Of a stretch of 64,000 nucleotides of DNA, positions 8,720-16,647 are shown in pieces. Position 1 is the first letter of the stretch, and every line of letters starts with the position of its first letter. Both the position numbers and the translations under genes were made by a program. The notes under the pieces are model-generated. The model worked only from the letters and a program-made list of their open reading frames with translations, was not told the origin of the DNA and made no database searches. The stretch lies in contig NZ_FNSV01000005.1 of assembly GCF_900105905.1 (NCBI RefSeq), positions 6,944,001-7,008,000 of the forward strand. The letters are read 5' to 3'. The stretch comes from Rhodococcus koreensis (GTDB lineage Bacteria > Actinomycetota > Actinomycetes > Mycobacteriales > Mycobacteriaceae).

Positions 8720-9583
8720 CTACCGGGCCCGGGGACGGCGCAGTCCGAGCCGTGCCGCGGACCGCCTGCCGCGGGCGTCGGGCTGACGCCGGATGGCCCG
8801 CCGCTCGGACGGCTTGATGTCCCACGTCTCGGGCCGCGCGGCCACCCACCGCTTCGAGTGGACGGCGAACGGAATGTGCCCGAGGTACACCGCGACGAGG
8901 ACGATCAGCAGGATGTACGGGTAGGTGACGAGGGCCGCCGCCGCGAGCGCCACGAGGACGAGCAGACCGGCCGCCATGTGCGGGGGCACGGACACCGTCT
9001 TCAGTGCGAGCGTGGGGATCCGGCTGACGATCAGCGCCGCGGAGAACACGGTCCATGCGACGACGACGGGATACGACGACCACCAGCCGTCGCCCCACTG
9101 CGCGGCGGCGGCCAGGGGGGCCAGCGCGACCAGCGCACCCGCCGGCGCCGGGACACCCGTGAAGTACTCGTTGGCGTAACCCGGAATGTCGTCCTCGTCG
9201 AGGAGCGTGTTGAACCGGGCCAGCCGCAGCACGATGCTCACCGCGTAGATCAGGGCGATGATCCAGCCGAAACTCTGGCCGTCCAGCAGCGTGACGTAGA
9301 GGACGAGAGCCGGGGCGACGCCGAACGAGATGGAATCGGCGAGCGAATCCAGTTCGGCGCCCATCTTGCTGGTGGCGTCGAGCAGTCGCGCGATCCGCCC
9401 GTCGAGCGAGTCGAGGACCGCGGCGGCGCCGATCATGGCCAGTGCCGTTCCCAGATCCTCGTCCAGCGCGAACTTGACGGCGGACAGTCCCGCACACAGC
9501 GCGAGGATCGTGACGACACTCGGCAGGAGCCGCACCGCCTGCTGGGGTCGTCCCCTCCGCTGTTTCTTCGCGTTCGCGATCAC
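8720..9583 (-). CDS. pssA: CDP-diacylglycerol-serine O-phosphatidyltransferase
   Basis: A 287-residue membrane enzyme that makes phosphatidylserine from CDP-diacylglycerol and L-serine. The CDP-alcohol phosphotransferase motif is intact near residues 55-78: DG-x2-AR-x8-G-x3-D-x3-D (seen as DGRIAR, MGAELDSLAD). About seven hydrophobic helices follow, and the C-terminus is basic. The start is a GTG overlapping the TGA of psd by four bases (GTGA), so translation is coupled to the next step of the pathway, phosphatidylserine decarboxylation. The 27-bp gap to the downstream ATPase gene suggests one transcript. Confidence 0.95.
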   Translation of the reverse strand: MIANAKKQRRGRPQQAVRLLPSVVTILALCAGLSAVKFALDEDLGTALAMIGAAAVLDSLDGRIARLLDATSKMGAELDSLADSISFGVAPALVLYVTLLDGQSFGWIIALIYAVSIVLRLARFNTLLDEDDIPGYANEYFTGVPAPAGALVALAPLAAAAQWGDGWWSSYPVVVAWTVFSAALIVSRIPTLALKTVSVPPHMAAGLLVLVALAAAALVTYPYILLIVLVAVYLGHIPFAVHSKRWVAARPETWDIKPSERRAIRRQPDARGRRSAARLGLRRPRAR

Positions 9584-10293
9584 GGCAGTTGAGCGATGAC
9601 GGTCTCGGCGCCGATCGTCCGCTGTCCCCGCTCGGCGAGCAGCGTGGTGCCGGCCGGGAAGTACGTGTCGACGCGGGAGCCGAACCGGATCAGGCCATAC
9701 GTGTCACCGATCGGGAGGGTGTCGCCGACCTTGGCGTCGCAGACGATCCGGCGGGCGAGCAGACCGGCGATCTGGACGACGGCGACGTCGTGGCCCTCCG
9801 CGGTGTGCAGCAGCATGCTGTTGCGTTCGTTGATCTCGCTGGCGTCGGCGAGGTCGGCGGAGAGGAACTTGCCCGGCCGGTGGACGACCTTTTTCACTTC
9901 GCCGCCGACGGGGCTGCGCTGGACGTGCACGTCCAGCACCGACAGGAAGATGCTGACCCGGGGGAGCGGTTCAGTTCCCATGTCGAGTTCGGACGGCGGG
10001 ACCGCGGAGTCGACGAGCGCGACCTCACCGTCGGCGGGTGCGACTGCGACGCCGACACGGTTCGGCGGAACGCGGTGCGGATGCCGGAAGAAGGCGGCGC
10101 AGGCAGCGGCGGAGGTCAGTGCTCCGCGACGGACCCATTTGCGGTTGCGGCCGAGGACGGCCACGCCGAGTGGTGCGAGGACGAAGGGCAGCCCGGCCGG
10201 ATGCAGGGGCGGAACTGCTCCGCGGACGAGGTCGACGATGTGCCCGACGCTCGTGGCTTGCGGGGTTCCGGGGGGTGTGGGCTTGCGTGCCAC
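9580..10293 (-). CDS. psd: Phosphatidylserine decarboxylase
   Basis: About 237 residues from a GTG with GAGGAG three bases upstream. A longer in-frame reading to 10353 lacks a ribosome site and adds a non-conserved N-terminus. The protein is the short Psd type: ADGEV near residue 90, the VHVQRSP histidine motif near 135, and a C-terminal RFGSRVD in which the Gly-Ser bond is the expected self-cleavage site giving the pyruvoyl cofactor. It converts phosphatidylserine to phosphatidylethanolamine at the membrane. It is the first gene of the psd-pssA-ATPase operon and matches mycobacterial order. Confidence 0.93.
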   Translation of the reverse strand: MARKPTPPGTPQATSVGHIVDLVRGAVPPLHPAGLPFVLAPLGVAVLGRNRKWVRRGALTSAAACAAFFRHPHRVPPNRVGVAVAPADGEVALVDSAVPPSELDMGTEPLPRVSIFLSVLDVHVQRSPVGGEVKKVVHRPGKFLSADLADASEINERNSMLLHTAEGHDVAVVQIAGLLARRIVCDAKVGDTLPIGDTYGLIRFGSRVDTYFPAGTTLLAERGQRTIGAETVIAQLP

Positions 10294-10356
10294 GGGCTCC
10301 TCTAACTGTGTTCGGACGGACGTGCTGCCTGCGCGCCATCGCGCCGCACCCACAGG

Positions 10357-11392
10357 TTACGTGAGCGCTTCCGGCTGCAACGGCATCAGGAGAGAGTACG
10401 CACTCGCGGGGTCCGATGTGTGAACGGATCGTGGCCGGATGGCGAGGGGCGTGATGGGCCCACCGACCCGGAACGTCAATTGCGCGCCGGGCAGCGCGTC
10501 GACCGCTTCGAGCAGAAAACCGGCGTTCACCTGCACATGGAAGCGGACGGGCCGCTCGGTGCCCGGGTGGCCGACGACGATCTCGCCCGACTCGAGAACC
10601 CCCAGATCCACCCGGTCACCCGCGTCGGCCAGGAGTACCCGCAGGGCCGCCGAGGAGAAGGTGTGTTCGATTCCCGGGTCGCGGGGCGACAGGCTGCGAT
10701 GGTCGGGGAAGGCGCCGTCGACGAGACCGGTGGTGAGCTGTTCGCGGCCGCAGCGGAGGCTGACCGAGTCGGCTCCCACGACGACGGTCACCGTGTCGTG
10801 GCCGCAGCAACCCGGCAGCGTCGTCCAGGAACGTGCACGGGACGACCACGGAGATCGGCTGGTCCGGCGGTTCGAGCACGGTCGCCGTTCCGACGGCCAG
10901 CCGGTAGCGGTCGGTGGTGACGAGCCGCAGCACGTCGTGGTCCGCCTCGAAGAGGCAGCCGCGCAGCACCGGGAACTCCGAGTCGGCGTCGGCGGCGAAC
11001 CGCACCGCCCCGACCGCGGCGCGGAGGTCGGCGGTGCGGAGGACAACCGTCCGCGTCCGGTCCGCTCGGGCGTCGAGCAGGCGGTGAATCCGCGTCAGTT
11101 CACGGCGGGCGTCGTCCAGCCCCTGCTCCAGCCGGCCGAGGTGCCGGTCGAGAAGTTCGTGGGCGTCGGTGCCGCTCAGCACGGCCGCCATCTCCTTCAC
11201 CGGCATCCCCACCCGGCGCATCGCGGCGACGAGGACGGCGGCGTCCACCTGCCGGTCGGTGTACCAGCGGTAACCGGTGCGCGGGTCGACCGCGTGCGGG
11301 GTGAGCACCCCGGCCTTGTCGTAGAACCGCAGTGCGCTGACCGACAGACCGGACGCGCGAGCGAGTTCACCGATGCTGAGCACGGCGTCCAC
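10357..11392 (-). pseudogene. MerR regulator fused to a DNA-polymerase-III-beta-clamp-like domain, frameshifted
   Basis: The N-terminal ~75 residues are a MerR helix-turn-helix (SIGELARASGLSVSALRFYD), followed by a coiled-coil and then a domain like the DnaN sliding clamp (LRGCLFEADHDVLRLVTTDR, RYRLAVG). The reading breaks near 10804. Frame one runs into AGLL, and the natural continuation (GHDTVTVVVGAD, to the end LLMPLQPEALT) is in the next frame. Dropping one base in the run TTGCTGCGGCC joins the two halves into one ~344-residue protein. Either the gene is a recent pseudogene, a programmed slip occurs, or the sequence has a one-base error. MerR-clamp fusions are known in Actinobacteria, but I do not know their ligand. 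It overlaps the upstream gene by 26 bp. Confidence 0.75.
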
Positions 11393-11888
11393 TCTGCCCC
11401 GGCGGTCCGACAGTCACGTCCAGTTCGGCGCGGAGCCGGGTGACGGCGCCGCGGATCATCCGTCCGTAGCCGTCGTCGGCGAGGTGGTCGCAGCTCTGCG
11501 CTGCCCGATCGAGATGGTGGCGCGCCTCGGACGACTGGCCGAGGGCGTGATGAGCGGCCGCCACGTTGAGGTGCAGCGACGGGTAGAAACCCGCGACCGA
11601 CAGCGACGAGTGATGTTCCCGCGCCCGGTCGTCGGTCAGCGAGTCGGCGGCCCCGAGGGCTCGCAGGTCCCAGCGCAACTCCTCGGCGGGGTCGGTCTGG
11701 ACGTCCGCCATGTAGTGGGCCAGCGTGACGACGTGCAGCGGGTCCGGCGTGGTGTCGCCGAACCCCTGGAGGGCGTCCCACACCTCGTCGAAGATGCGCC
11801 GGGCGCCCTCCCGGTCACCCGCCACTGCCCGTTCCTGCCCCTGCGAGATCCTCGCCATGACGGCGTCCGGTGTGTCCATGCGGACCAC
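11367..11888 (-). CDS. Conserved hypothetical TPR-like protein
   Basis: A 173-residue alpha-helical cytoplasmic protein. Alternating helices such as ARISQGQERAVAGDREGARR and LHLNVAAAHHALGQSSEARH have the length and Ala/Gly spacing of tetratricopeptide repeats. It probably mediates protein contacts and has no catalytic motif. The start may be GTG 11888 or ATG 11879. It sits directly upstream of and overlaps the MerR-clamp gene, so the two probably form one unit and may function together. No function can be assigned. Confidence 0.75.
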   Translation of the reverse strand: MVRMDTPDAVMARISQGQERAVAGDREGARRIFDEVWDALQGFGDTTPDPLHVVTLAHYMADVQTDPAEELRWDLRALGAADSLTDDRAREHHSSLSVAGFYPSLHLNVAAAHHALGQSSEARHHLDRAAQSCDHLADDGYGRMIRGAVTRLRAELDVTVGPPGQSGRRAQHR

Positions 11889-11922
11889 GCTGAGGTCTCG
11901 ACCAGGTCGAGGGTCAACCCGG

Positions 11923-12378
11923 CTACTTGCCCTCGGCCGCCGACTTGATCCGGGCGAGGGTGGTGTTCATGCCGTTGACGAGGTCGACCTCGAAGTCCTC
12001 GTTGCCGCCGAGGACGGTCTTGACGAGGAACTGCGACACCTTGGACGTGCCGGTCGGGGCTTCTCGGCGCTCGATGACCTTGGTCCCGCTTGCGGTCGGT
12101 TCGAGTTCGTACGACCAGATCGTGCGGTTCTCGAGGATCCGGAAGGCGATGGCCTTGTTGGGCTGGAACTTCACGACCTTCGACGTGGTCGGCCACACGA
12201 GGAAGCCCTTGCGGTTGATGTTGACGGTTTTCGTGCCCTCTTCGACGACGCCGCCGAGGACGCGCATCTTGCGGCACTGAGGGCTCCATTCGCCCATCCG
12301 CTTCAGATCCGAGACGACCGCCCACACGTCTTGCGGGGTCGCGTCGATGTCGATGCTTGCTTCGAGGGTGGTTGCCAT
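11923..12378 (-). CDS. SRPBCC (START-like) family protein
   Basis: A 151-residue protein with the helix-grip fold typical of polyketide cyclase/dehydrase-like proteins. The N-terminus ASIDIDATPQDVWAVVSDLK and the mid region GTKVIERREAP fit the family, and a long C-terminal helix ends in ARIKSAAEGK. Such proteins bind a hydrophobic ligand in a cavity. The closest mycobacterial relatives I recall are Rv0854/Rv0857. No partner gene is apparent. A clear promoter-like AT-rich stretch lies upstream. Confidence 0.85.
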   Translation of the reverse strand: MATTLEASIDIDATPQDVWAVVSDLKRMGEWSPQCRKMRVLGGVVEEGTKTVNINRKGFLVWPTTSKVVKFQPNKAIAFRILENRTIWSYELEPTASGTKVIERREAPTGTSKVSQFLVKTVLGGNEDFEVDLVNGMNTTLARIKSAAEGK

Positions 12379-12854
12379 CGGCTGTCTCCAGTCAGGGAAG
12401 GTGGTACGTAAGGTAACAATTACTTTTGCGTCATGGTAGGCCCTGTGGCCGGAGAGCTGTGCGGTAGGTCACTGAAACGTGGCCCGGCCTGCAGTTTTCC
12501 AGCACTTCCGCGCGCCTCATCGAAACCGTGTAACCAAAGGGGCACGATTGGCGATGAGTCAATAGTGCGACGAACTGTCGCCGATGCAATGGCGCAAATT
12601 GGAAAGTTGTCGAGTCGGTGTTCGGAAGTGATCGGTAGTGAATGTTCATTCGATCCTGCGGTGGGACCGCAGCCCTCTCCCTCTACTCGAATCAGCCCGA
12701 TTGCAAGGACGTCCGTCCTCGTGGCCGAGTGAAAAACTCGAACGTCTGATGACGCCACGCGAAATCGAGGAAGCTCTACGCGGCCGGTTGTAGACACGGT
12801 CGAGGCTCCCGCAATCCCGTCACTCTCCGCCCGGACGCGGGGGAGACTGGGGTT
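12379..12854. other. Intergenic region without a supported gene
   Basis: A 476-bp spacer between divergent SRPBCC and hutH genes, with lower GC in 12400-12780. Short open frames here have no RBS and no domain-like content. It presumably carries the two promoters. I could not pick out a convincing operator or RNA. Confidence 0.6.
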
Positions 12855-14402
12855 GTGGGAGCCGAAGAGTGTGTCGTGGTCGGAACCGGTGCGGTCTCCG
12901 CCGAAGAAGTGATCCGGGTGGCGCGCCACGGCGCGCCCGTGCGGATCTCGCGCGACGCGATGTCGGCGATGGCGGAGACCCGCAAGCGCATCGAGGCGCT
13001 GGCCGCGGACCCGAAGCCCGTCTACGGCATCTCGACGGGGTTCGGGGCCCTCGCCACAAGGCACATTCCCTCTGCCCTGCGCACGCAACTGCAGCGCAGT
13101 CTCGTCCGCTCGCACGCCGCCGGAAACGGGCCCGAGGTGGAACGCGAGGTGGTGCGCGCTCTGATGCTGCTCCGACTGTCGACCCTCGCCACCGGCAGGA
13201 CCGGCGCCCGGCCGGAAGTCGCGCAGGTCTACGCCTCGCTGCTGTCGGCGGGGATCACTCCGGTGGTGCACGAGTACGGCAGCCTCGGGTGCTCCGGTGA
13301 TCTGGCGCCGCTGGCCCACGTCGCGCTCGCGGTGATCGGCGAGGGCACGGTGCGGGACGCGGACGGCGCACTCGTGCCGGCCGCGGCAGCGTTGTCCTCG
13401 GCCGGGATCGTGCCGGTGGTCCTCGAGGAGAAGGAGGGTCTCGCCCTCATCAACGGCACCGACGGAATGCTCGGCATGCTGGTGCTGGCGTGCGAGGACC
13501 TGCACGCGCTCCTGCGGCTGGTCGACGTCACGGCGGCGATGAGCGTCGAGGGGCTGCTCGGCACCGACAAGGTGTTCGCCCCCGACCTGCAGGCGCTGCG
13601 GCCCCACCCCGGCCAGGCCCGCGCCGCCGCGAACATGGTCCGCCTGCTCGCCGGCTCCGAGATCGTGCAGAGCCACGCCAACCCGAGTTGCACCGTGGTG
13701 CAGGACGCCTACTCGTTGCGGTGCGCGCCGCAGGTCGCGGGCGCCGCGCGGGACACGCTCGCGCACGCCGAGCGGGTGGCGTCGTGGGAACTGGCGAGCG
13801 CCGTCGACAACCCGGTGGTCACGCTCGACGGCCGGGTGGAGTCGAACGGCAATTTCCACGGGGCGCCGGTCGGGTACGTCCTGGACTTCCTGGCCATCGT
13901 CGTCGCGGACGTCGCGAGCATGAGCGAGCGCCGCACCGACCGGTTCCTCGACGTCGCCCGCAACCACGGGCTGCCGCCGTTCCTGGCCGACGATCCGGGG
14001 GTGGACAGCGGCCACATGATCGCCCAGTACACGCAGGCCGCGATCGTGTCGGAACTGAAGCGGCTGGCGGCGCCGGCGAGTGTCGACTCGATTCCGTCGT
14101 CGGCGATGCAGGAGGACCACGTGTCGATGGGGTGGTCCGCCGCCCGGAAGCTGCGCCGGGCGATCGACGGGCTCACCCGGGTCCTCGCCGTCGAGGCGCT
14201 GACGGCCGCTCGCGCGCTCGACCTGCGGGCCCCGCTCGCACCGTCACCGGCGACGGGGGCGGTGCGGGACACGATCCGCGAGCACGTCGCCGGACCGGGA
14301 ACCGACCGTCACCTCGCGCCGGAGATCGAGGCCGCGGTCGCCCTCGCCGCGTCCGGCGCACTGGTCGCGAGCGCGGAGGCGGTGGTGGGGCGGCTGGACT
14401 GA
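12855..14402 (+). CDS. hutH: Histidine ammonia-lyase family enzyme
   Basis: A 515-residue aromatic amino acid lyase. It removes ammonia from an aromatic amino acid, most likely L-histidine to urocanate, using an autocatalytic MIO group. The MIO tripeptide lies in GSLGCSGDLAPLAH near residue 148 and reads Cys-Ser-Gly rather than the common Ala-Ser-Gly. YGISTGFG near 57, QDAYSLR near 285, and EDHVSMG near 420 are also family signatures. The start is GTG 12855. No other hut gene is adjacent, so substrate and pathway are inferred from family resemblance only. A tnpB element follows 32 bp after the stop. Confidence 0.88.
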   Translation: MGAEECVVVGTGAVSAEEVIRVARHGAPVRISRDAMSAMAETRKRIEALAADPKPVYGISTGFGALATRHIPSALRTQLQRSLVRSHAAGNGPEVEREVVRALMLLRLSTLATGRTGARPEVAQVYASLLSAGITPVVHEYGSLGCSGDLAPLAHVALAVIGEGTVRDADGALVPAAAALSSAGIVPVVLEEKEGLALINGTDGMLGMLVLACEDLHALLRLVDVTAAMSVEGLLGTDKVFAPDLQALRPHPGQARAAANMVRLLAGSEIVQSHANPSCTVVQDAYSLRCAPQVAGAARDTLAHAERVASWELASAVDNPVVTLDGRVESNGNFHGAPVGYVLDFLAIVVADVASMSERRTDRFLDVARNHGLPPFLADDPGVDSGHMIAQYTQAAIVSELKRLAAPASVDSIPSSAMQEDHVSMGWSAARKLRRAIDGLTRVLAVEALTAARALDLRAPLAPSPATGAVRDTIREHVAGPGTDRHLAPEIEAAVALAASGALVASAEAVVGRLD

Positions 14403-14499
14403 CGGAGTTGATCCGTGAGTCTTTCGGCGCAGACCCGGTCCTTGAGGTCCGGGATAGCTGATCTGGTTGTGTCGGACTGTGGGGTTAGTGTCTTCGGTC

Positions 14500-15642
14500 A
14501 TGGTGGGGAGGGGGGTGAGGCGGGCGTTCAAGTTTCGTTTCTATCCGACTGCGGTGCAGGCGGAACAGCTTGCTCGGACGTTCGGGTGCACCCGGTATGT
14601 CTACAACCGGGCGTTGGCGGAGCGGTCGCGTGCCTGGTCGCAGGAGCAGCGACGGGTCACCTACGCGGACACCTCGAAGATGCTCACCGGATGGAAGCGG
14701 GACCCCGAGACGGAGTGGTTGGCGGAGCCATCGAAGGGGCCGTTGCAGGAGGCGCTGCGGCAGTTGCAGGGTGCGTTCGAGAAGTTCTGGCGCAAGCAGG
14801 CCCGCTACCCAAAGTTCAAGAGGAAGGGGCGGTCGAAGGATTCGGCGACCTACTATTCGAACTGCTTCACCTACCGCGGCGGGCAGATCCGGTTGGCCAA
14901 GCAGTCCGAACCCCTGGATATTCGGTGGTCGAGGCCCTTACCTGAGGGGGCGGTGCCGTCGCAGGTGACGGTGTCGCGTAATGCTCGTGGTCAGTACCAC
15001 ATCTCGATCCTCGTCGAGGACACGATCAGCGAACTCGAGCCGGCCGATCGGGTGGTCGGGCTCGATGCCGGGATCACCAGCCTGTACACGCTGTCGACGG
15101 GGGAGAAGATCACCAACCCGCGACACGAGCGCACGGATCGTGAGCGGTTGGCGAAGGCGCAGCGGGCACTGGCCAAGAAGCAGAAGGGGTCCCGGAACCG
15201 GGCCAAGGCCCGACTGAAGGTCGCGAAGATTCATGGTCGGATCGCTGATCGGCGTCGCGATTATCTGCACACACTTTCCACTCGACTGGTGCGCGAAAAT
15301 CAAGTGATCGCCGTCGAGGATCTGAGTGTGCGGAACATGGTCAAGAATCGGTCGTTGTCTCGGGCGATCTCGGATGCGGGGTGGTCCGAGTTCCGGTCGA
15401 TGCTCGAGTACAAGGCCGACTGGTACGGGCGGCGGGTGGTGGTGATCGATCGGTTCTGTCCGTCGTCGAAGACCTGCTCGGTGTGCGGGGCGGTCGCCGG
15501 GGCGATGCCGCTGGACGTGCGGGAGTGGACGTGCCGATGCGGCGTCGTCCACGACCGCGATGTGAACGCGGCGAAGAACATTTTGGCCGTCGGACTGACG
15601 GTGGCAGCCTGCGGAGACGGTGTGAGACCGCCCCGCACATAA
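14500..15642 (+). CDS. tnpB: TnpB, RNA-guided nuclease of an IS200/IS605 element
   Basis: About 380 residues from ATG 14500. The N-terminus RRAFKFRFYPT is typical of TnpB. The RuvC-like catalytic residues are all present: Asp in VVGLDAGITSL near residue 188, Glu in VIAVEDLSVRNM near 270, and Asp in HDRDVNAAKNI near 355. A four-cysteine zinc finger is visible (CSVCG, CRCG). TnpB proteins are Cas12 ancestors that cut DNA guided by an omega-RNA from the element's 3' end. The frame is intact, so the protein may be active. No tnpA is adjacent. Confidence 0.93.
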   Translation: MVGRGVRRAFKFRFYPTAVQAEQLARTFGCTRYVYNRALAERSRAWSQEQRRVTYADTSKMLTGWKRDPETEWLAEPSKGPLQEALRQLQGAFEKFWRKQARYPKFKRKGRSKDSATYYSNCFTYRGGQIRLAKQSEPLDIRWSRPLPEGAVPSQVTVSRNARGQYHISILVEDTISELEPADRVVGLDAGITSLYTLSTGEKITNPRHERTDRERLAKAQRALAKKQKGSRNRAKARLKVAKIHGRIADRRRDYLHTLSTRLVRENQVIAVEDLSVRNMVKNRSLSRAISDAGWSEFRSMLEYKADWYGRRVVVIDRFCPSSKTCSVCGAVAGAMPLDVREWTCRCGVVHDRDVNAAKNILAVGLTVAACGDGVRPPRT

Positions 15643-15732
15643 CGTGCGGGGTGGCGACTGTCGGTGAAACAGGAACCTCGGGACGCGAGTCCCGAGGGGA
15701 ATCTCGGTCGTTCACGGCCGAGAGCAAGTCAA
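15631..15732 (+). ncRNA. Putative omega-RNA 3' scaffold / right end of element A
   Basis: Three consecutive stem-loops: CCCCGCAC/GTGCGGGG (15631-15651), CCTCGGGAC/GTCCCGAGG (15676-15697) and TCTCGGTCG/CGGCCGAGA (15702-15723). This is the layout expected of a TnpB guide scaffold overlapping the tnpB 3' end. The guide would be the flanking DNA beyond about 15732. The shared block GTGAAACAGGAACC (15664-15677) recurs at 46444 in element B. Confidence 0.6.
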
Positions 15733-15776
15733 GTCTCGAGTCTTGCGACTACCGTGGACTGCAGGAGATGGTCCGC

Positions 15777-16640
15777 ATGACTCTCGCGGAGTTCGACACA
15801 CGCCGGAAGACCGTCGACACCGACCGTGGACCGGTCAGCTACCTCGATTCCGGCGCCGGCCGCGTGGCGTTCTTCATTCACGGCGTCGGGACGTCCGGCT
15901 ACCTGTGGCGCAACGTGATCCGTCAACTCGAGGACGAACGACGGTGCATCGCCCTGGACCTCCCGCTGCACGGCCGCACGCCCGCCGCACCCGATCAGGA
16001 CTTCACGCTGGGCGCACTGGCCGACGTCGTCGCGGCCACCTGCGACGCGCTGGGTTTGGAGAAGGTCGACGTGGTCGCCAACGACACCGGCGGCGCGGTC
16101 GCGCAGATCTACGCCGCCCGGCACCCCGACCGGTTGTCGACGCTGACGCTGACGAACTGCGACACCCACGACAACGTGCCGCCGAAGGCATTCCTGCCGG
16201 CTGTGCTGCTGGCCCGGGCCGGACTGCTCGCCCGCATTCTGCCGCCGTTGACGCGGAAGGTGACGAGGGCTCGTAAGCTGTTGTACGGCACCGGGTATCA
16301 GAACGTGCGTTCGCTGCCGGAAGAGGTTGTGGCGGCGTACGTCGAGCCGCTGCTCGGCACCCGCGACCGCGCGTTGCTCTTCCAGCGCTGGATCGCGTCT
16401 CTGAATCCGCGCGATCTGCTCGCGGTCGAGCCGGACCTCGCGGCGCTCGCGGTGCCCACGCTCATCGTGTGGGGCACGGGAGACCTGTTCTTCCGGACCC
16501 CGTGGGCCTACCGGCTCCGCGATCTCATTCCGGGAGCGCGGGAAGTCGTGGAGATCCGGGGCGGCAAGCTGTTCTTCCCCGACGAGCGTTCGCGCGAACT
16601 CGTCGTCGAACTGCGCAGATTCTGGGCGGCCCGGTCCTGA
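15777..16640 (+). CDS. Alpha/beta hydrolase with Asp nucleophile, catalytic His not evident
   Basis: 287 residues; ATG 15777 is chosen because GGAG lies nine bases upstream, whereas the in-frame ATG at 15768 has none. The oxyanion motif HGVGTSG is near residue 38. The nucleophile elbow reads ANDTGG, giving Asp103 as in haloalkane dehalogenases and epoxide hydrolases. A second acid lies in WGTGD. Where these families have the catalytic His (usually GxHxxxxE) the protein has GGKLFFPDE, with Lys264. Hydrolytic turnover is therefore doubtful, and it may have another role. The tnpB element ends ~45 bp upstream and may have replaced the promoter. Confidence 0.85.
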   Translation: MTLAEFDTRRKTVDTDRGPVSYLDSGAGRVAFFIHGVGTSGYLWRNVIRQLEDERRCIALDLPLHGRTPAAPDQDFTLGALADVVAATCDALGLEKVDVVANDTGGAVAQIYAARHPDRLSTLTLTNCDTHDNVPPKAFLPAVLLARAGLLARILPPLTRKVTRARKLLYGTGYQNVRSLPEEVVAAYVEPLLGTRDRALLFQRWIASLNPRDLLAVEPDLAALAVPTLIVWGTGDLFFRTPWAYRLRDLIPGAREVVEIRGGKLFFPDERSRELVVELRRFWAARS

Positions 16641-16647
16641 GCCGGAT

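Larger units (their letters stand above)
14434..15732 (+). mobile_element. IS200/IS605-type element carrying only tnpB (element A)
   Basis: The left end has an imperfect hairpin CCGGTCC-TTGA-GGTCCGG (14435-14452). The right end has hairpins at 15676-15697 and 15702-15723, followed by GTCAA. Both ends resemble those of the IS605 element at 41.5-46.5 kb, which shares GTGAAACAGGAACC and a terminal ...CGG-TTCA-CCG... hairpin. No tnpA is present, so mobility would need a transposase in trans. It is inserted between hutH and a hydrolase gene. Exact termini are estimated from the comparison. Confidence 0.75.

Noticed and set aside
12431..12649. 72-codon frame in the SRPBCC-hutH spacer
   Set aside because: No ribosome site, no conservation-like features, and the region is better explained as promoter DNA.
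14404..14433. Truncated copy of the 44-bp palindrome (CCGTGAGTC) before element A
   Set aside because: Only about nine bases resemble the repeat and no matching right arm is found after the element, so chance is as likely.
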